A stretch of DNA of 64,000 nucleotides. Source: Streptomyces cellostaticus (lineage in GTDB: Bacteria > Actinomycetota > Actinomycetes > Streptomycetales > Streptomycetaceae). The position numbers and the translations under genes are program-made. The stretch lies in contig NZ_KQ948016.1 in the NCBI RefSeq assembly GCF_001513965.1, forward strand, positions 62,001 to 126,000. Reading direction: 5' to 3'. The notes under the pieces were generated by a model that saw only the letters and a list, made by a program, of their open reading frames with translations, was not told the DNA's origin and ran no database searches. Shown here one piece after another: positions 12,467 through 21,288 of the stretch; position 1 is the stretch's first letter, and every line of letters begins with the position of its first letter.

Positions 12467-13065
12467 TGCCGCAGGGACAACCGAGTGTCGTACCGGACGA
12501 CGGCCTGACGACGCGTCAGCGACGTAACCGGCCACTGGTCGTCGTGCACACCGGGATCGGCAAGGGCAAGTCGACGGCCGCCTTCGGTCTTGCGCTGCGC
12601 GCCTGGAACCAGGGGTGGCCGATCGGGGTGTTCCAGTTCGTCAAGTCGGCGAAGTGGAAGGTCGGCGAGGAGAACGCGCTGCGGGTGCTCGGCGCCTCCG
12701 GGCAGGGCGGGACCGTCGACTGGCACAAGATGGGCGAGGGCTGGTCCTGGGTCCAGCGCGATGCCCAGATGGACAACGAGGAGAAGGCCCGGGAGGGCTG
12801 GGAGCAGGTCAAGCGGGACCTGGCGGCCGAGACGTACCAGCTGTACGTGCTGGACGAGTTCGCGTACCCGATGCACTGGGGGTGGGTGGACACGGATGAG
12901 GTCGTGGAGGTGCTGCGGAACCGGCCCGGTACTCAGCATGTCGTGATCACCGGGCGGAACGCGCCGGAGAAGCTGGTGGACCTCGCGGATCTGGTGACCG
13001 ACATGTCCAAGGTCAAGCACCCGATGGACGCCGGTCAGAAGGGTCAGAGGGGCATCGAGTGGTGA
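12466..13065 (+). CDS. cobO: Cob(I)yrinic acid a,c-diamide adenosyltransferase CobO
   Basis: The 199-residue protein is the CobO/BtuR/CobA type of adenosyltransferase, which attaches the upper 5'-deoxyadenosyl ligand to cobalt. It has a P-loop variant VHTGIGKGKSTAAFGLALRA near 27-46 and the conserved LYVLDEFAYPMHWGWVD and VVITGRNAPEKLVDLADLVT blocks. The C-terminal MKxxKHP-like segment (TDMSKVKHPMDAGQKGQRGI) is typical. The ATG start shares one base with the preceding stop (TAATG). Confidence 0.95.
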   Translation: MPQGQPSVVPDDGLTTRQRRNRPLVVVHTGIGKGKSTAAFGLALRAWNQGWPIGVFQFVKSAKWKVGEENALRVLGASGQGGTVDWHKMGEGWSWVQRDAQMDNEEKAREGWEQVKRDLAAETYQLYVLDEFAYPMHWGWVDTDEVVEVLRNRPGTQHVVITGRNAPEKLVDLADLVTDMSKVKHPMDAGQKGQRGIEW

Positions 13066-14438
13066 CTTCTGTGCCCCGGTTGGTCATTGCCGCGCCCTCG
13101 TCCGGCAGCGGCAAGACCACCGTTGCCACGGGCTTGATGGCGGCGCTGGCCGGCCGGGGGCTCACCGTGTCCCCGCACAAGGTCGGGCCCGACTACATCG
13201 ACCCCGGGTATCACGCGCTCGCCAGCGGGCGCGTGGGGCGCAACCTCGACGCGTACCTGTGCGGGCCGGAGCTGGTCGCTCCGCTGTTCCTGCACGGGGC
13301 GCGCGGCTGCGACATCGCCGTGGTCGAGGGCGTGATGGGGCTGTACGACGGGGCCGCGGGCGAGGGGGAACTCGCGTCCACGGCCCATGTCGCCAAGCTG
13401 TTGCGGGCGCCGGTGGTGCTGGTCGTGGACGCTTCGTCGCAGTCGAGGTCCGTGGCGGCGCTGGTGCACGGGTTCGCGTCCTGGGATCCGGAGGTGCGGA
13501 TCGGGGGCGTGATCCTGAACAAGGTCGGGTCGGACCGGCACGAGGAGTTGTTGCGGGAGGCGTTGGATTCCTCCGGGGTGCCTGTGCTGGGTGTGTTGCG
13601 GCGGGCTGCCCAGGTGGATACGCCTTCTCGGCATCTGGGGTTGGTGCCGGTCGCCGAACGGCGCTCCGCCGCGGTCGACTCCGTCGGGGCCATGGCGGCG
13701 CAGGTGGCTCAGGGGTGTGACCTGGCCGCGTTGGAGGCACTTGCCCGTGCTGCCGGTGCCCTCCCAGGCGGCTCCGCCCCCTGGACCCCCGTCGTGCCCG
13801 CCCACGACCACCCGACGAGGTCGGCCGAGAAGCGAGCGCCGCGTGTTGCCATGGCCGGCGGTGAGGCCTTCACCTTCTCCTACGCCGAGCACACCGAGCT
13901 CCTCACCGCCGCCGGGGCCGAAGTCGTCACCTTCGATCCCCTCCGCGACGAGCAACTGCCCGACGGCACCGCAGGCCTGGTCATCGGTGGTGGCTTCCCC
14001 GAGGTGTACGCCGCCGAGCTGTCGGCCAACGAACCCCTCCGTAAGGCCATCGCCGAACTGGCACTGAGCGGCGCCCCCGTCGCCGCCGAATGTGCCGGGC
14101 TGCTCTATCTCTGCCGGGAGCTGGACGGGCGGCCCATGTGCGGGGTGCTGGACGCCACCGCGCGGATGACGGAACGGCTCACCCTCGGCTACCGGGACGC
14201 GGTGGCCGTCGGAGACAGTGTGCTGGCCGTCGCGGGGACGCGGATGCGCGGGCACGAGTTCCATCGCACGGTCGTCGAGCCCGGCGCCGGTGCGGCTCCC
14301 GCCTGGGGTGTACGGACCCCGGTGCGGCGGGTCGAAGGTTTTGTACAGCAGGGTGTGCACGCGAGTTATCTGCACACGCACTGGGCGTCCGAGCCCGGTG
14401 TGGCCCGTCGGTTCGTGGAGAGGTGCCGGACGTCATGA
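13059..14438 (+). CDS. cobB: Cobyrinic (hydrogenobyrinic) acid a,c-diamide synthase CobB/CbiA
   Basis: The 459-residue amidotransferase amidates positions a and c of the corrin ring. It starts with the P-loop PSSGSGKTT, then KVGPDYIDPGYH, and EGVMGLYDG in the synthetase half. The C-terminal glutaminase has the nucleophile C345 in AAECAGLLYLCREL and a late HASYLHTHW segment. Two adjacent GTG codons (13059 and 13062) are possible starts; a GAGGGG ribosome-binding sequence suits either, and the second gives the GTGA overlap seen elsewhere in the operon. Confidence 0.94.
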   Translation: MVTSVPRLVIAAPSSGSGKTTVATGLMAALAGRGLTVSPHKVGPDYIDPGYHALASGRVGRNLDAYLCGPELVAPLFLHGARGCDIAVVEGVMGLYDGAAGEGELASTAHVAKLLRAPVVLVVDASSQSRSVAALVHGFASWDPEVRIGGVILNKVGSDRHEELLREALDSSGVPVLGVLRRAAQVDTPSRHLGLVPVAERRSAAVDSVGAMAAQVAQGCDLAALEALARAAGALPGGSAPWTPVVPAHDHPTRSAEKRAPRVAMAGGEAFTFSYAEHTELLTAAGAEVVTFDPLRDEQLPDGTAGLVIGGGFPEVYAAELSANEPLRKAIAELALSGAPVAAECAGLLYLCRELDGRPMCGVLDATARMTERLTLGYRDAVAVGDSVLAVAGTRMRGHEFHRTVVEPGAGAAPAWGVRTPVRRVEGFVQQGVHASYLHTHWASEPGVARRFVERCRTS

Positions 14439-15166
14439 GCAGCAGGCTGATCGGAGTCGGGGTCGGTCCGGGTGACCCGGAGCTGGTGACCGTCAAGGGG
14501 GTCAACGCGCTGCGCGCGGCCGACGTCGTCGTCGTACCCGTGATGGACACCGGGGAGCGGGGGCGGGCGGAGGCGACCGTGCTGCACTACGTGCCCGAGG
14601 AGAAGGTCGTCCGGGTGGTGTTCGCGCTGAACGAGCGGACCGACCGGGCGCGCCGGGAGGCCGCCTGGGACGCGGCGGGCGAGCGGGTCGCCGGGCTGCT
14701 GCGCACGCACGGGTCCGTCGCCTTCGCCACCATCGGGGATCCGAACGTGTACTCGACGTTCACGTATCTCGCGCAGACGATCGTGGAGCTGGTGCCGGGT
14801 GCCGTGGTGGAGACCGTGCCCGGGATCACCGCCATGCAGGACCTGGCGGCGCGGTCCGGGGCCGTGCTGACCGAGGGGACCGAGCCGCTGACGCTGGTGC
14901 CGGTGACGGCCGGTTCCGCCGTGCTGAAGGAGGCGCTGGCCGGGCCGGGGACCGTCGTGGCGTACAAGTTCGGGCGGCAGGCCGCCGAGGTCGCCGAGGC
15001 GCTGCGGGAGACCGGGCGGATCGGGAACGCCGTGTGGGGGTCGGCGCTCGGGCTGCCGGAGGAGTCGGTGCGGCCGGCCGCCGAGCTGGACGGGGAGCCG
15101 CTGCCGTACCTCTCGACGCTGATCGCGCCGCCGCGGCGCGACGGCGGGCGGGGCGGGAAGCTGTGA
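14435..15166 (+). CDS. cobI: Precorrin-2 C20-methyltransferase CobI
   Basis: This 243-residue SAM-dependent methyltransferase has the tetrapyrrole methylase start LIGVGVGPGDPELVTVKGV. It also has the CobI block ATIGDPNVYSTFTYLAQTI and the VPGITAMQDLAARSG loop. It methylates C20 of precorrin-2, the entry step of ring contraction. The ATG at 14435 overlaps the cobB stop as ATGA. It is the last gene of the first cob run; a convergent ZIP gene ends 14 bp downstream. Confidence 0.94.
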   Translation: MSSRLIGVGVGPGDPELVTVKGVNALRAADVVVVPVMDTGERGRAEATVLHYVPEEKVVRVVFALNERTDRARREAAWDAAGERVAGLLRTHGSVAFATIGDPNVYSTFTYLAQTIVELVPGAVVETVPGITAMQDLAARSGAVLTEGTEPLTLVPVTAGSAVLKEALAGPGTVVAYKFGRQAAEVAEALRETGRIGNAVWGSALGLPEESVRPAAELDGEPLPYLSTLIAPPRRDGGRGGKL

Positions 15167-15180
15167 GGCGGCCGGTGCGG

Positions 15181-15912
15181 TCAGCCGCCGGAGATGCCGA
15201 CCACCAGCCAGATGAAGGCCGCGCCCGCCACTGTGCAGAGAAGGGTGGAGCGGGCGGGGTGTTCGTGGTGGGCCTCGGGGAGGATCTCGGCGGCGGCGAG
15301 GTAGAGCAGTACACCGCCGAAGAGGCCGAGATAGCCGCCGAGCACCGGTTCCGGGATGTGGAAGAAGGCGGTCGACAGGGCGCCCACGAGGGGGGCGCAG
15401 GCGTCGGCCACGAGCATGCGTATCGCGCGACGGCGCTCGTTGCCGTACAGGCTCGTGATCGTGAAGGTGTTGAAGCCGTCGGCGAAGTCGTGCGCGATCA
15501 CGGCGAGTGCGACGGAGGTGCCCATGCCGCCGCCCACCTGGAAGGCCGCGCCGATCGCCACGCCGTCCATGGCGCTGTGGCCGACCATCGCGGCGGCCGC
15601 CGTCAGGCCCACCTCGGGCGCGCGGTGGTTGTGCTCGTCACCGCCGTGGGCCGCCTGGCGCGCGGCCAGCGTGCGCTCCACCAGATGGGCCAGCAGGAAG
15701 CCGGCCACGAACAGCAGCAGGGCCGCGGGTACGCCGAAGATCTCGCGGTCGGCCGCGTGCAGCGCCTCCGGCAGCAGATCCAGTCCGACCACGCCCAGCA
15801 TCAGGCCGCCGGCCAGTCCCAGGACGAGATGGCGACGGTCGGTCACGCGCTGTGCCGTCCAGCCGCCGGCCAGCGTCATCAGGAACGCGCCGAGCGCGAC
15901 AAAGACCGCCAT
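15181..15912 (-). CDS. ZIP-family metal transporter
   Basis: The 243-residue membrane protein has about eight hydrophobic segments. The ZIP metal site is clear: GHSAMDGVAIGAAF in the fourth and AVIAHDFADGFNTF in the fifth transmembrane helix. A histidine-bearing loop (HGGDEHNHRAP) lies before them. ZIP proteins move divalent metals, usually zinc or iron, into the cytoplasm. Its position between the two cob runs raises the possibility of cobalt or zinc uptake linked to cobalamin synthesis, but the substrate cannot be read from the sequence. It is convergent with cobI and divergent from cobM. The 118-bp gap to cobM holds AGGCCC and GGGCCT arms 17 bp apart. Confidence 0.88.
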   Translation of the reverse strand: MAVFVALGAFLMTLAGGWTAQRVTDRRHLVLGLAGGLMLGVVGLDLLPEALHAADREIFGVPAALLLFVAGFLLAHLVERTLAARQAAHGGDEHNHRAPEVGLTAAAAMVGHSAMDGVAIGAAFQVGGGMGTSVALAVIAHDFADGFNTFTITSLYGNERRRAIRMLVADACAPLVGALSTAFFHIPEPVLGGYLGLFGGVLLYLAAAEILPEAHHEHPARSTLLCTVAGAAFIWLVVGISGG

Positions 15913-16030
15913 AGGCCCTTGCTATCCGATGGAGGGGCCTTCGCGCACATCCGGCGCGGTCCGCACTGCCCCAGACCCTGACATTCCACCCGCTTCTGAC
16001 CTGCGTTTCCGTACGAGAGGACCCCTTCCC

Positions 16031-16849
16031 ATGGCCGATGCCCCCACCGGCAAGGTGACGTTCGTCGGTGCCGGCCCCGGCGCCGCCGATCTGCTGACGT
16101 TCCGCGCCGCGCGCGCGATCGCGGAGGCCGATGTGGTGATCTGGGCCGCGAGCCTGGTCCAGGCGGAGGTCCTGGAGCACGCGCGCGTGGACGCGGAGAT
16201 CCTGGACTCGGCGACCATGTCCCTGGAGGACGTCGTGGCCGTGTACCGGCGGGCCGGGGCCGAGGGCCTGAGGGTCGCGCGGATCCACTCCGGCGACCCG
16301 GCACTGTGGGGCGGCACGCAGGAGCAGGTGGACCGGTGCGCCGAGATCGGGATCGAGACCGAGATCGTGCCCGGCGTCTCCTCCTTCTCCGCCGTCGCCG
16401 CGCTCGCGCAGCGCGAGCTGACCATCCCGGAGGTCGCCCAGTCCGTGATCCTGACCCGGCTGGGCGGCGGCAAGACGCCGATGCCGCCCGGCGAGGAGGT
16501 GCGCGAGTTCGCCCGGCACGGCACCACCATGGCGCTCTTCCTGTCGGCGGCGCGCAGCGGCCAGCTGGTGCGGGAGCTGCTGGAGGGCGGCTACCCGACG
16601 GACACCCCGGTGGTCGTCGCCTACCAGGCGACCTGGCCGGAGGAGCTGGTCGTGAAGTGCACGATCGGCACGCTGGAGGAGACGGTCAAGGAGCACAAGC
16701 TCTGGAAGCACACGCTCTTCCTGGTCGGCCCGGCGCTGGACGCCCACGGGACGCGTTCGCACCTGTACCACCCCGGTCACTTCCACGGGTACCGCAAGGC
16801 CGATCCCCAGGCGCGGCGGGCGCTGCGCGAACGGGGTGCGAACAGTTGA
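16031..16849 (+). CDS. cobM: Precorrin-4 C11-methyltransferase CobM/CbiF
   Basis: The 272-residue tetrapyrrole methylase begins with KVTFVGAGPGAADLLTFRAA. It contains the CobM blocks HSGDPALWGGTQEQ and VPGVSSFSAVAALAQREL, and ends with GPALDAHGTRSHLYHPGHFH. It transfers a methyl group from SAM to C11 of precorrin-4. It is the first gene of the second cob run, with its own upstream region shared with the divergent ZIP gene. The ATG at 16031 was chosen because the methylase fold starts nine residues later. It overlaps cobL as TTGA. Confidence 0.94.
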   Translation: MADAPTGKVTFVGAGPGAADLLTFRAARAIAEADVVIWAASLVQAEVLEHARVDAEILDSATMSLEDVVAVYRRAGAEGLRVARIHSGDPALWGGTQEQVDRCAEIGIETEIVPGVSSFSAVAALAQRELTIPEVAQSVILTRLGGGKTPMPPGEEVREFARHGTTMALFLSAARSGQLVRELLEGGYPTDTPVVVAYQATWPEELVVKCTIGTLEETVKEHKLWKHTLFLVGPALDAHGTRSHLYHPGHFHGYRKADPQARRALRERGANS

Positions 16850-18090
16850 TCACGGTCGTCGGTACGGGTACGTCGACGGAGGCGCCGCCGGTTCCCGGGG
16901 ACGTCCTCGCCGGTGCCGCTCTGGTCGTCGGCGGGCGGCGCCATCTGGACGCCGTACGGCTGCCCGAGGGCGCGGAGCGGATCGTGCTCGGGCCGCTGGC
17001 GCCCGCCCTGGACGCGATCGGGGAGTACGTCGGCAAGGAGCTGCCGGTGGTCGTGCTGGCCTCCGGGGATCCCGGGTTCTTCGGGATCGTGCGGGCGCTG
17101 GCCGAGCGGTTCGGGGCCGGGAGGCTGGACGTGCGGCCCGGGGTGTCCTCCGTGGCCACCGCGTTCGCGCGGCTCGGGCTGCCCTGGGACGACGCGGTGG
17201 TGGTGAGTGCGCACGGGCGTGACCTGCGTACGGCTGTCACCGTGTGCCGGGCGCACCCGAAGGTGGCCGTGCTGACCGGACCGGGGGCCGGGCCCGCCGA
17301 GCTGGGGGCCGCGCTCGGCGACGACCGTGTCCTGGTGGTGGCGAGCGCGCTCGGCGATCCGGAGCGCGAGCGTGTGGAGCGGGTGACGCCCGCCGAGGCC
17401 GCGGCCCGGGACTGGGGTACGGCGGTGAGCGTGGTGCTGTGCCTGGACGAGACACGGGCGCTCGGTGCCGTGCGCACGGTCGCCGGGGTGCCCGCGCGGC
17501 CGGACCGGTGGGCGCTGGACGAGAGCGAGTTCGCGCACCGGGACTCGATGATCACCAAGTTCGAGGTGCGGGCCCTGGCGCTCGCCCGGCTCGGGCCGCG
17601 CCTGGGCGACCTGGTGTGGGACGTCGGCGCGGGTTCGGGTTCGGTGGCCGTGGAGTGCGCGCGGCTCGGCGCGGCCGTGGTCGCCGTCGAGAAGACCGGC
17701 GACGGAGTCGAGCGGATCCGCGCCAACGCGCGGGCGCACGGTGTCGACGTGGACGTGGTGCACGGCGCGGCACCGGCCGCGCTGTCCGGCCTCGGTGACG
17801 ATCCCGACGCCGTGTTCGTCGGTGGCGGGGGGCGCGAGCTGCCCACCATCGTCACGGCGTGTGCGCGGCGGGCGCGGCGGACCGTCGTGGTCGCCATGGC
17901 CGCCCTGGACCGGGTACCGGCGGCGCGCGAGGCGCTGACGGGTGCCGGGTTCACCTGTGACGGGGTGCTGTTGCAGTCGTCGCGGCTGGCGCCGCTGCCG
18001 GGGGACGTGACCCGGCTGGCGGCGACCAATCCCGTTTTCCTGCTGTGGGGCATCAGGACCCCGGCGTCTAGTGAAGGAGTTGCCCAGTGA
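16846..18090 (+). CDS. cobL: Precorrin-6Y C5,15-methyltransferase (decarboxylating) CobL (CbiE-CbiT)
   Basis: This 414-residue protein joins a CbiE-like tetrapyrrole methylase (residues 1-about 190, with SGDPGFFGIVRALAERFG and RPGVSSVATAFARLGLPW) to a CbiT-like Rossmann methyltransferase (from about 225, with WDVGAGSGSVAVECARLGA near 257). It methylates C5 and C15 and removes the acetate carboxyl at C12. The best start is a TTG at 16846 overlapping the cobM stop (TTGA); the sequence ITVVGTGT follows at once, so there is no room for a later start. Fusion of the two halves is normal for the aerobic-type enzyme. Confidence 0.93.
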   Translation: MITVVGTGTSTEAPPVPGDVLAGAALVVGGRRHLDAVRLPEGAERIVLGPLAPALDAIGEYVGKELPVVVLASGDPGFFGIVRALAERFGAGRLDVRPGVSSVATAFARLGLPWDDAVVVSAHGRDLRTAVTVCRAHPKVAVLTGPGAGPAELGAALGDDRVLVVASALGDPERERVERVTPAEAAARDWGTAVSVVLCLDETRALGAVRTVAGVPARPDRWALDESEFAHRDSMITKFEVRALALARLGPRLGDLVWDVGAGSGSVAVECARLGAAVVAVEKTGDGVERIRANARAHGVDVDVVHGAAPAALSGLGDDPDAVFVGGGGRELPTIVTACARRARRTVVVAMAALDRVPAAREALTGAGFTCDGVLLQSSRLAPLPGDVTRLAATNPVFLLWGIRTPASSEGVAQ

Positions 18091-19778
18091 TCGGCCTCAT
18101 TTCCGCCACCGCGGCGGGGACGGCGGCGCGCGACCGGCTGGCCGCGGCCTGGCCGGACCGTACGCGGGTGTACGACGGCCTGGTCGGCGAGGCCGTCCGG
18201 GCCGCGTTCGCCGAGTGCGAGCAGCTGGTGTGCTTCCTGGCCACGGGCGCGACGGTACGGCTGCTCGCGCCGCTGCTCGGCGACAAGGCGGCGGACCCGG
18301 GCGTGGTGTGCGTGGACGAGGGCGGCCGGTTCGCGGTGTCGCTGGTCGGCGGGCACGGCGGCGGCGCCAACGAACTCGCCCGCGAGGTGGGCGCGTTGCT
18401 GGGGGCCGAGCCGGTGGTGACGACCGCGACGGACGCCGTGGGGCTGCCGGGTCTGGACACCCTCGGGTTCCCCTACGAGGGGTCGGTCGCCGTGGTGTCG
18501 CGGGCCCTGCTCGACGGCGAACCCGTCGCGCTGGAGGCCGAGGTGCCGTGGCCGCTGCCGCCGCTGCCGACCGCGCCGCAGGGGTCGTACACGATCCGGC
18601 TCACCGACCGGGCCGTGGCAGCGGGCGAGCGGGAGGTGCTGCTCAGGCCGCCGTCCCTGGTGGTCGGCGTCGGCGCCTCCAAGGGCGCGCCGGCCGAGGA
18701 GGTGCTCGGGCTGGTCGAGGAGGCGCTGCGGGAGGCGGGCCTCTCGCCGAAGGCGGTGGCCGAACTCGCCACCGTGGACGCCAAGTCCGAGGAGCCCGGC
18801 ATCGTCGCCGCCGCCGAGCGGCTGGGGGTGCCCCTGGTGACGTACCCGGCCGAGGAGCTGGCGGCCGTGGCGGTGCCCAACCCGTCGGACGCGCCGCTCG
18901 CGGCCGTCGGCACCCCGTCCGTCGCCGAGGCGGCCGCACTCGTGCGCGGCGGTGAACTCCTCGTGCCCAAGCGGAAGTCGGCGGCCCGGCCGGCGATGGC
19001 GACCTGTGCCGTCGTACGGCGTCCGGGGCGCGGGCGGCTCGCGGTGGTCGGGCTCGGCCCGGGTGCCCGGGACCTGCTCACCCCGCGCGCGACGGCCGAG
19101 TTGCGCCGTGCCTCCGTGCTGGTCGGGCTCGACCAGTACGTGGACCAGATCCGCGATCTGCTGCGGCCCGGCACCCGGGTGCTGGAGTCGGGGCTCGGCG
19201 CGGAGGAGGAGCGGGCCCGTACGGCAGTCGCCGAGGCCCGCAAGGGGCATGCGGTGGCGCTGATCGGCAGCGGGGACGCGGGCGTGTACGCCATGGCCTC
19301 CCCCGCGCTCGCCGAGGCGTCCGACGACATCGACGTGGTCGGTGTGCCGGGCGTGACGGCCGCGCTGGCCGCGGGGGCGATCCTGGGCGCGCCGCTGGGC
19401 CACGACCATGTGTCGATCAGCCTGTCCGACCTGCACACGCCGTGGGAGGTCATCGAGCGGCGGGTGCGGGCTGCGGCCGAGGCGGACATCGTGGTCACCT
19501 TCTACAACCCGCGTTCCCGGGGCCGCGACTGGCAGCTGCCCAAGGCGCTGGCGATCCTCGCCGGGCACCGGGAGCCGGCGACGCCCGTCGGTGTCGTACG
19601 CAACGCCTCGCGGCCGGACGAGTCGAGCCGGCTGACGACGCTGGCCGCGCTCGACCCGGCGACGGTCGACATGATGACGGTCGTGACCGTGGGCAACACG
19701 GCGACCCGGGACATCGCGGGGCGCATGGTGACCCCGCGCGGCTACCGCTGGCAGGCATCGCAGGAGGGCGTCCAGTGA
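18087..19778 (+). CDS. cobJ: CbiG-CobJ fusion: cobalamin protein CbiG with precorrin-3B C17-methyltransferase
   Basis: At 563 residues this is about twice a normal CobJ. Residues 1-about 310 are CbiG-like, with CFLATGATVRLLAPLLGDK, SLVGGHGGGANELAREVG and a C-terminal domain with VGVGASKGAPAEEV. From about residue 318 the tetrapyrrole methylase begins (GRLAVVGLGPGARDLLTP), with IGSGDAGVYAMASP, VPGVTAALAAGA and VVTFYNPRSRGRDWQL. CbiG opens the delta-lactone in the anaerobic pathway, while CobJ contracts the ring. The fusion is common in actinobacteria. The GTG start overlaps cobL (GTGA). Confidence 0.93.
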   Translation: MIGLISATAAGTAARDRLAAAWPDRTRVYDGLVGEAVRAAFAECEQLVCFLATGATVRLLAPLLGDKAADPGVVCVDEGGRFAVSLVGGHGGGANELAREVGALLGAEPVVTTATDAVGLPGLDTLGFPYEGSVAVVSRALLDGEPVALEAEVPWPLPPLPTAPQGSYTIRLTDRAVAAGEREVLLRPPSLVVGVGASKGAPAEEVLGLVEEALREAGLSPKAVAELATVDAKSEEPGIVAAAERLGVPLVTYPAEELAAVAVPNPSDAPLAAVGTPSVAEAAALVRGGELLVPKRKSAARPAMATCAVVRRPGRGRLAVVGLGPGARDLLTPRATAELRRASVLVGLDQYVDQIRDLLRPGTRVLESGLGAEEERARTAVAEARKGHAVALIGSGDAGVYAMASPALAEASDDIDVVGVPGVTAALAAGAILGAPLGHDHVSISLSDLHTPWEVIERRVRAAAEADIVVTFYNPRSRGRDWQLPKALAILAGHREPATPVGVVRNASRPDESSRLTTLAALDPATVDMMTVVTVGNTATRDIAGRMVTPRGYRWQASQEGVQ

Positions 19779-20362
19779 ACCGTGTGGTCCACCCCATCGA
19801 GCAGGAGTCCTTCCGGCGGCTGCGCGCCCGGCTGGACACCTCGCACTTCCCGCCGCTGACCCGGGCGGTGGTGGAACGGGTCATCCACTCCGCCGCCGAC
19901 CTGGAGTACGCGAGTGACCTCGTCACGGACGAGGGCGACCTGGTCAAGGCGCATGCCGCGCTGCACGCCGGGGCACCCGTCGTCGTGGACGTGGAGATGG
20001 TCGCGGCCGGCATCACCCGGCGAAAGACCGTGTGCCGGCTGAAGGACGCCGAGGCCGGGCCGGGGCTGACCCGTTCGGCGCACGCGATCCGGCTCGCGTA
20101 CGAGGAGGTCGGGCCCGGCGCCCTGTGGGTGATCGGCTGTGCGCCGACCGCCCTGGAGGAGCTGCTGACCCTGGACGCCTCGCCCGCGCTCGTCATCGGC
20201 CTGCCCGTCGGCTTCGTCGGCGCGGCCGAGTCCAAGGAAGCGTTGCGGGCGAGCGGGCTGCCCGCCGTGAGCAACGTGTCCGAGAAGGGCGGTTCGGCGG
20301 TCGCCGCCGCCGCGCTCAACGCCCTGCTGTACCACCCGATTTCCACCGAGGAGAAACCGTGA
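19775..20362 (+). CDS. cobH: Precorrin-8X methylmutase CobH/CbiC
   Basis: The 195-residue enzyme moves the methyl group from C11 to C12 to make hydrogenobyrinic acid. The catalytic histidine block VERVIHSAADLEYASD lies near residue 30-45. The C-terminal GLPVGFVGAAESKEAL and NVSEKGGSAVAAAALNALL are standard. The GTG at 19775 overlaps the cobJ stop as GTGA, and the stop overlaps the next GTG in the same way. Confidence 0.95.
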   Translation: MNRVVHPIEQESFRRLRARLDTSHFPPLTRAVVERVIHSAADLEYASDLVTDEGDLVKAHAALHAGAPVVVDVEMVAAGITRRKTVCRLKDAEAGPGLTRSAHAIRLAYEEVGPGALWVIGCAPTALEELLTLDASPALVIGLPVGFVGAAESKEALRASGLPAVSNVSEKGGSAVAAAALNALLYHPISTEEKP

Positions 20363-21288
20363 CCACCCCGCCGCCCGCCCTGCTCATCGCCGGCCATGGG
20401 ACCCGGGACGAGGCCGGAGCCGAGGCGTTCCGCGACTTCGTACGGGAGCTGGGCCGCCGCCACCCCGATCTGCCCGTCGCGGGCGGTTTCATCGAGCTGT
20501 CCCCGCCGCCGCTGGGCGAGGCCGTCACCGACCTGGTCGAGCGCGGCGTACGGCGGTTCGCGGCCGTGCCGCTGATGCTGGTGTCCGCCGGACACGCCAA
20601 GGGGGACATCCCGGCCGCGCTGACCCGCGAGAAGGAGCGGCACCCGGGTATCTCGTACACCTACGGCCGCCCGCTCGGCCCGCACCCGTCGCTGCTGAAC
20701 GTGCTGGAGCGGCGGCTGGACGAGGCCCTCGGGGGCACGGCCCGTACACCCGAGGACCGGGCCGACGTGACCGTGCTGCTGGTGGGCCGGGGCTCCACCG
20801 ACCCGGACGCCAACGCCGAGGTGTACAAGGCGGCGCGGCTGCTGTGGGAGGGGCGCGGGTACGCCGGGGTGGAGACGGCGTTCGTGTCGCTGGCGGCGCC
20901 GGACGTGCCGAGCGGGCTCGACCGGTGCGTGCGGCTGGGGGCGCGGCGGATCGTGGTCCTCCCCTACTTCCTGTTCACCGGGATCCTGCCGGACCGGGTG
21001 CGGCAGCAGACGGAGGGCTGGGCGGCCGCGCATCCGGAGGTCGAGGTGCGCTCGGCGGACGTCATCGGGCCGGAGCCGGAGCTGCTGGACCTGGTGATGG
21101 AGCGGTACGCGGAGGCCGTCAAGGGCGATCTGCGGATGAACTGCGACTCCTGCGTGTACCGGATCGCGCTGCCGGGCTTCGAGGACAAGGTGGGGCTGCC
21201 GCAGCAGCCGCACTTCCACCCGGACGACGACGGCCACCACCACGGGCACCATCACCACGGGGGGCACTCGCACAGCCATGCGCACTGA
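20359..21288 (+). CDS. cbiX: CbiX-type sirohydrochlorin cobaltochelatase with Fe-S-like motif and histidine tail
   Basis: The 309-residue protein has two CbiX-like halves. The first starts LLIAGHGTRDEAGAEAF with the metal-binding histidine, and its second histidine is in MLVSAGHAKGDIP. The second half has LLVGRGSTDPDANAE and VVLPYFLFTGIL. At the C-terminus M260-x-C262-x-x-C265 (RMNCDSCVYR) matches the MxCxxC of the long CbiX from Bacillus megaterium, which carries an iron-sulphur centre. The last 25 residues contain 13 histidines, a likely cobalt or nickel store. The enzyme inserts cobalt early, in the anaerobic pathway, although CobN (late insertion) is also encoded here. The alternative is sirohaem ferrochelatase activity. 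Confidence 0.9.
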   Translation: MTTPPPALLIAGHGTRDEAGAEAFRDFVRELGRRHPDLPVAGGFIELSPPPLGEAVTDLVERGVRRFAAVPLMLVSAGHAKGDIPAALTREKERHPGISYTYGRPLGPHPSLLNVLERRLDEALGGTARTPEDRADVTVLLVGRGSTDPDANAEVYKAARLLWEGRGYAGVETAFVSLAAPDVPSGLDRCVRLGARRIVVLPYFLFTGILPDRVRQQTEGWAAAHPEVEVRSADVIGPEPELLDLVMERYAEAVKGDLRMNCDSCVYRIALPGFEDKVGLPQQPHFHPDDDGHHHGHHHHGGHSHSHAH

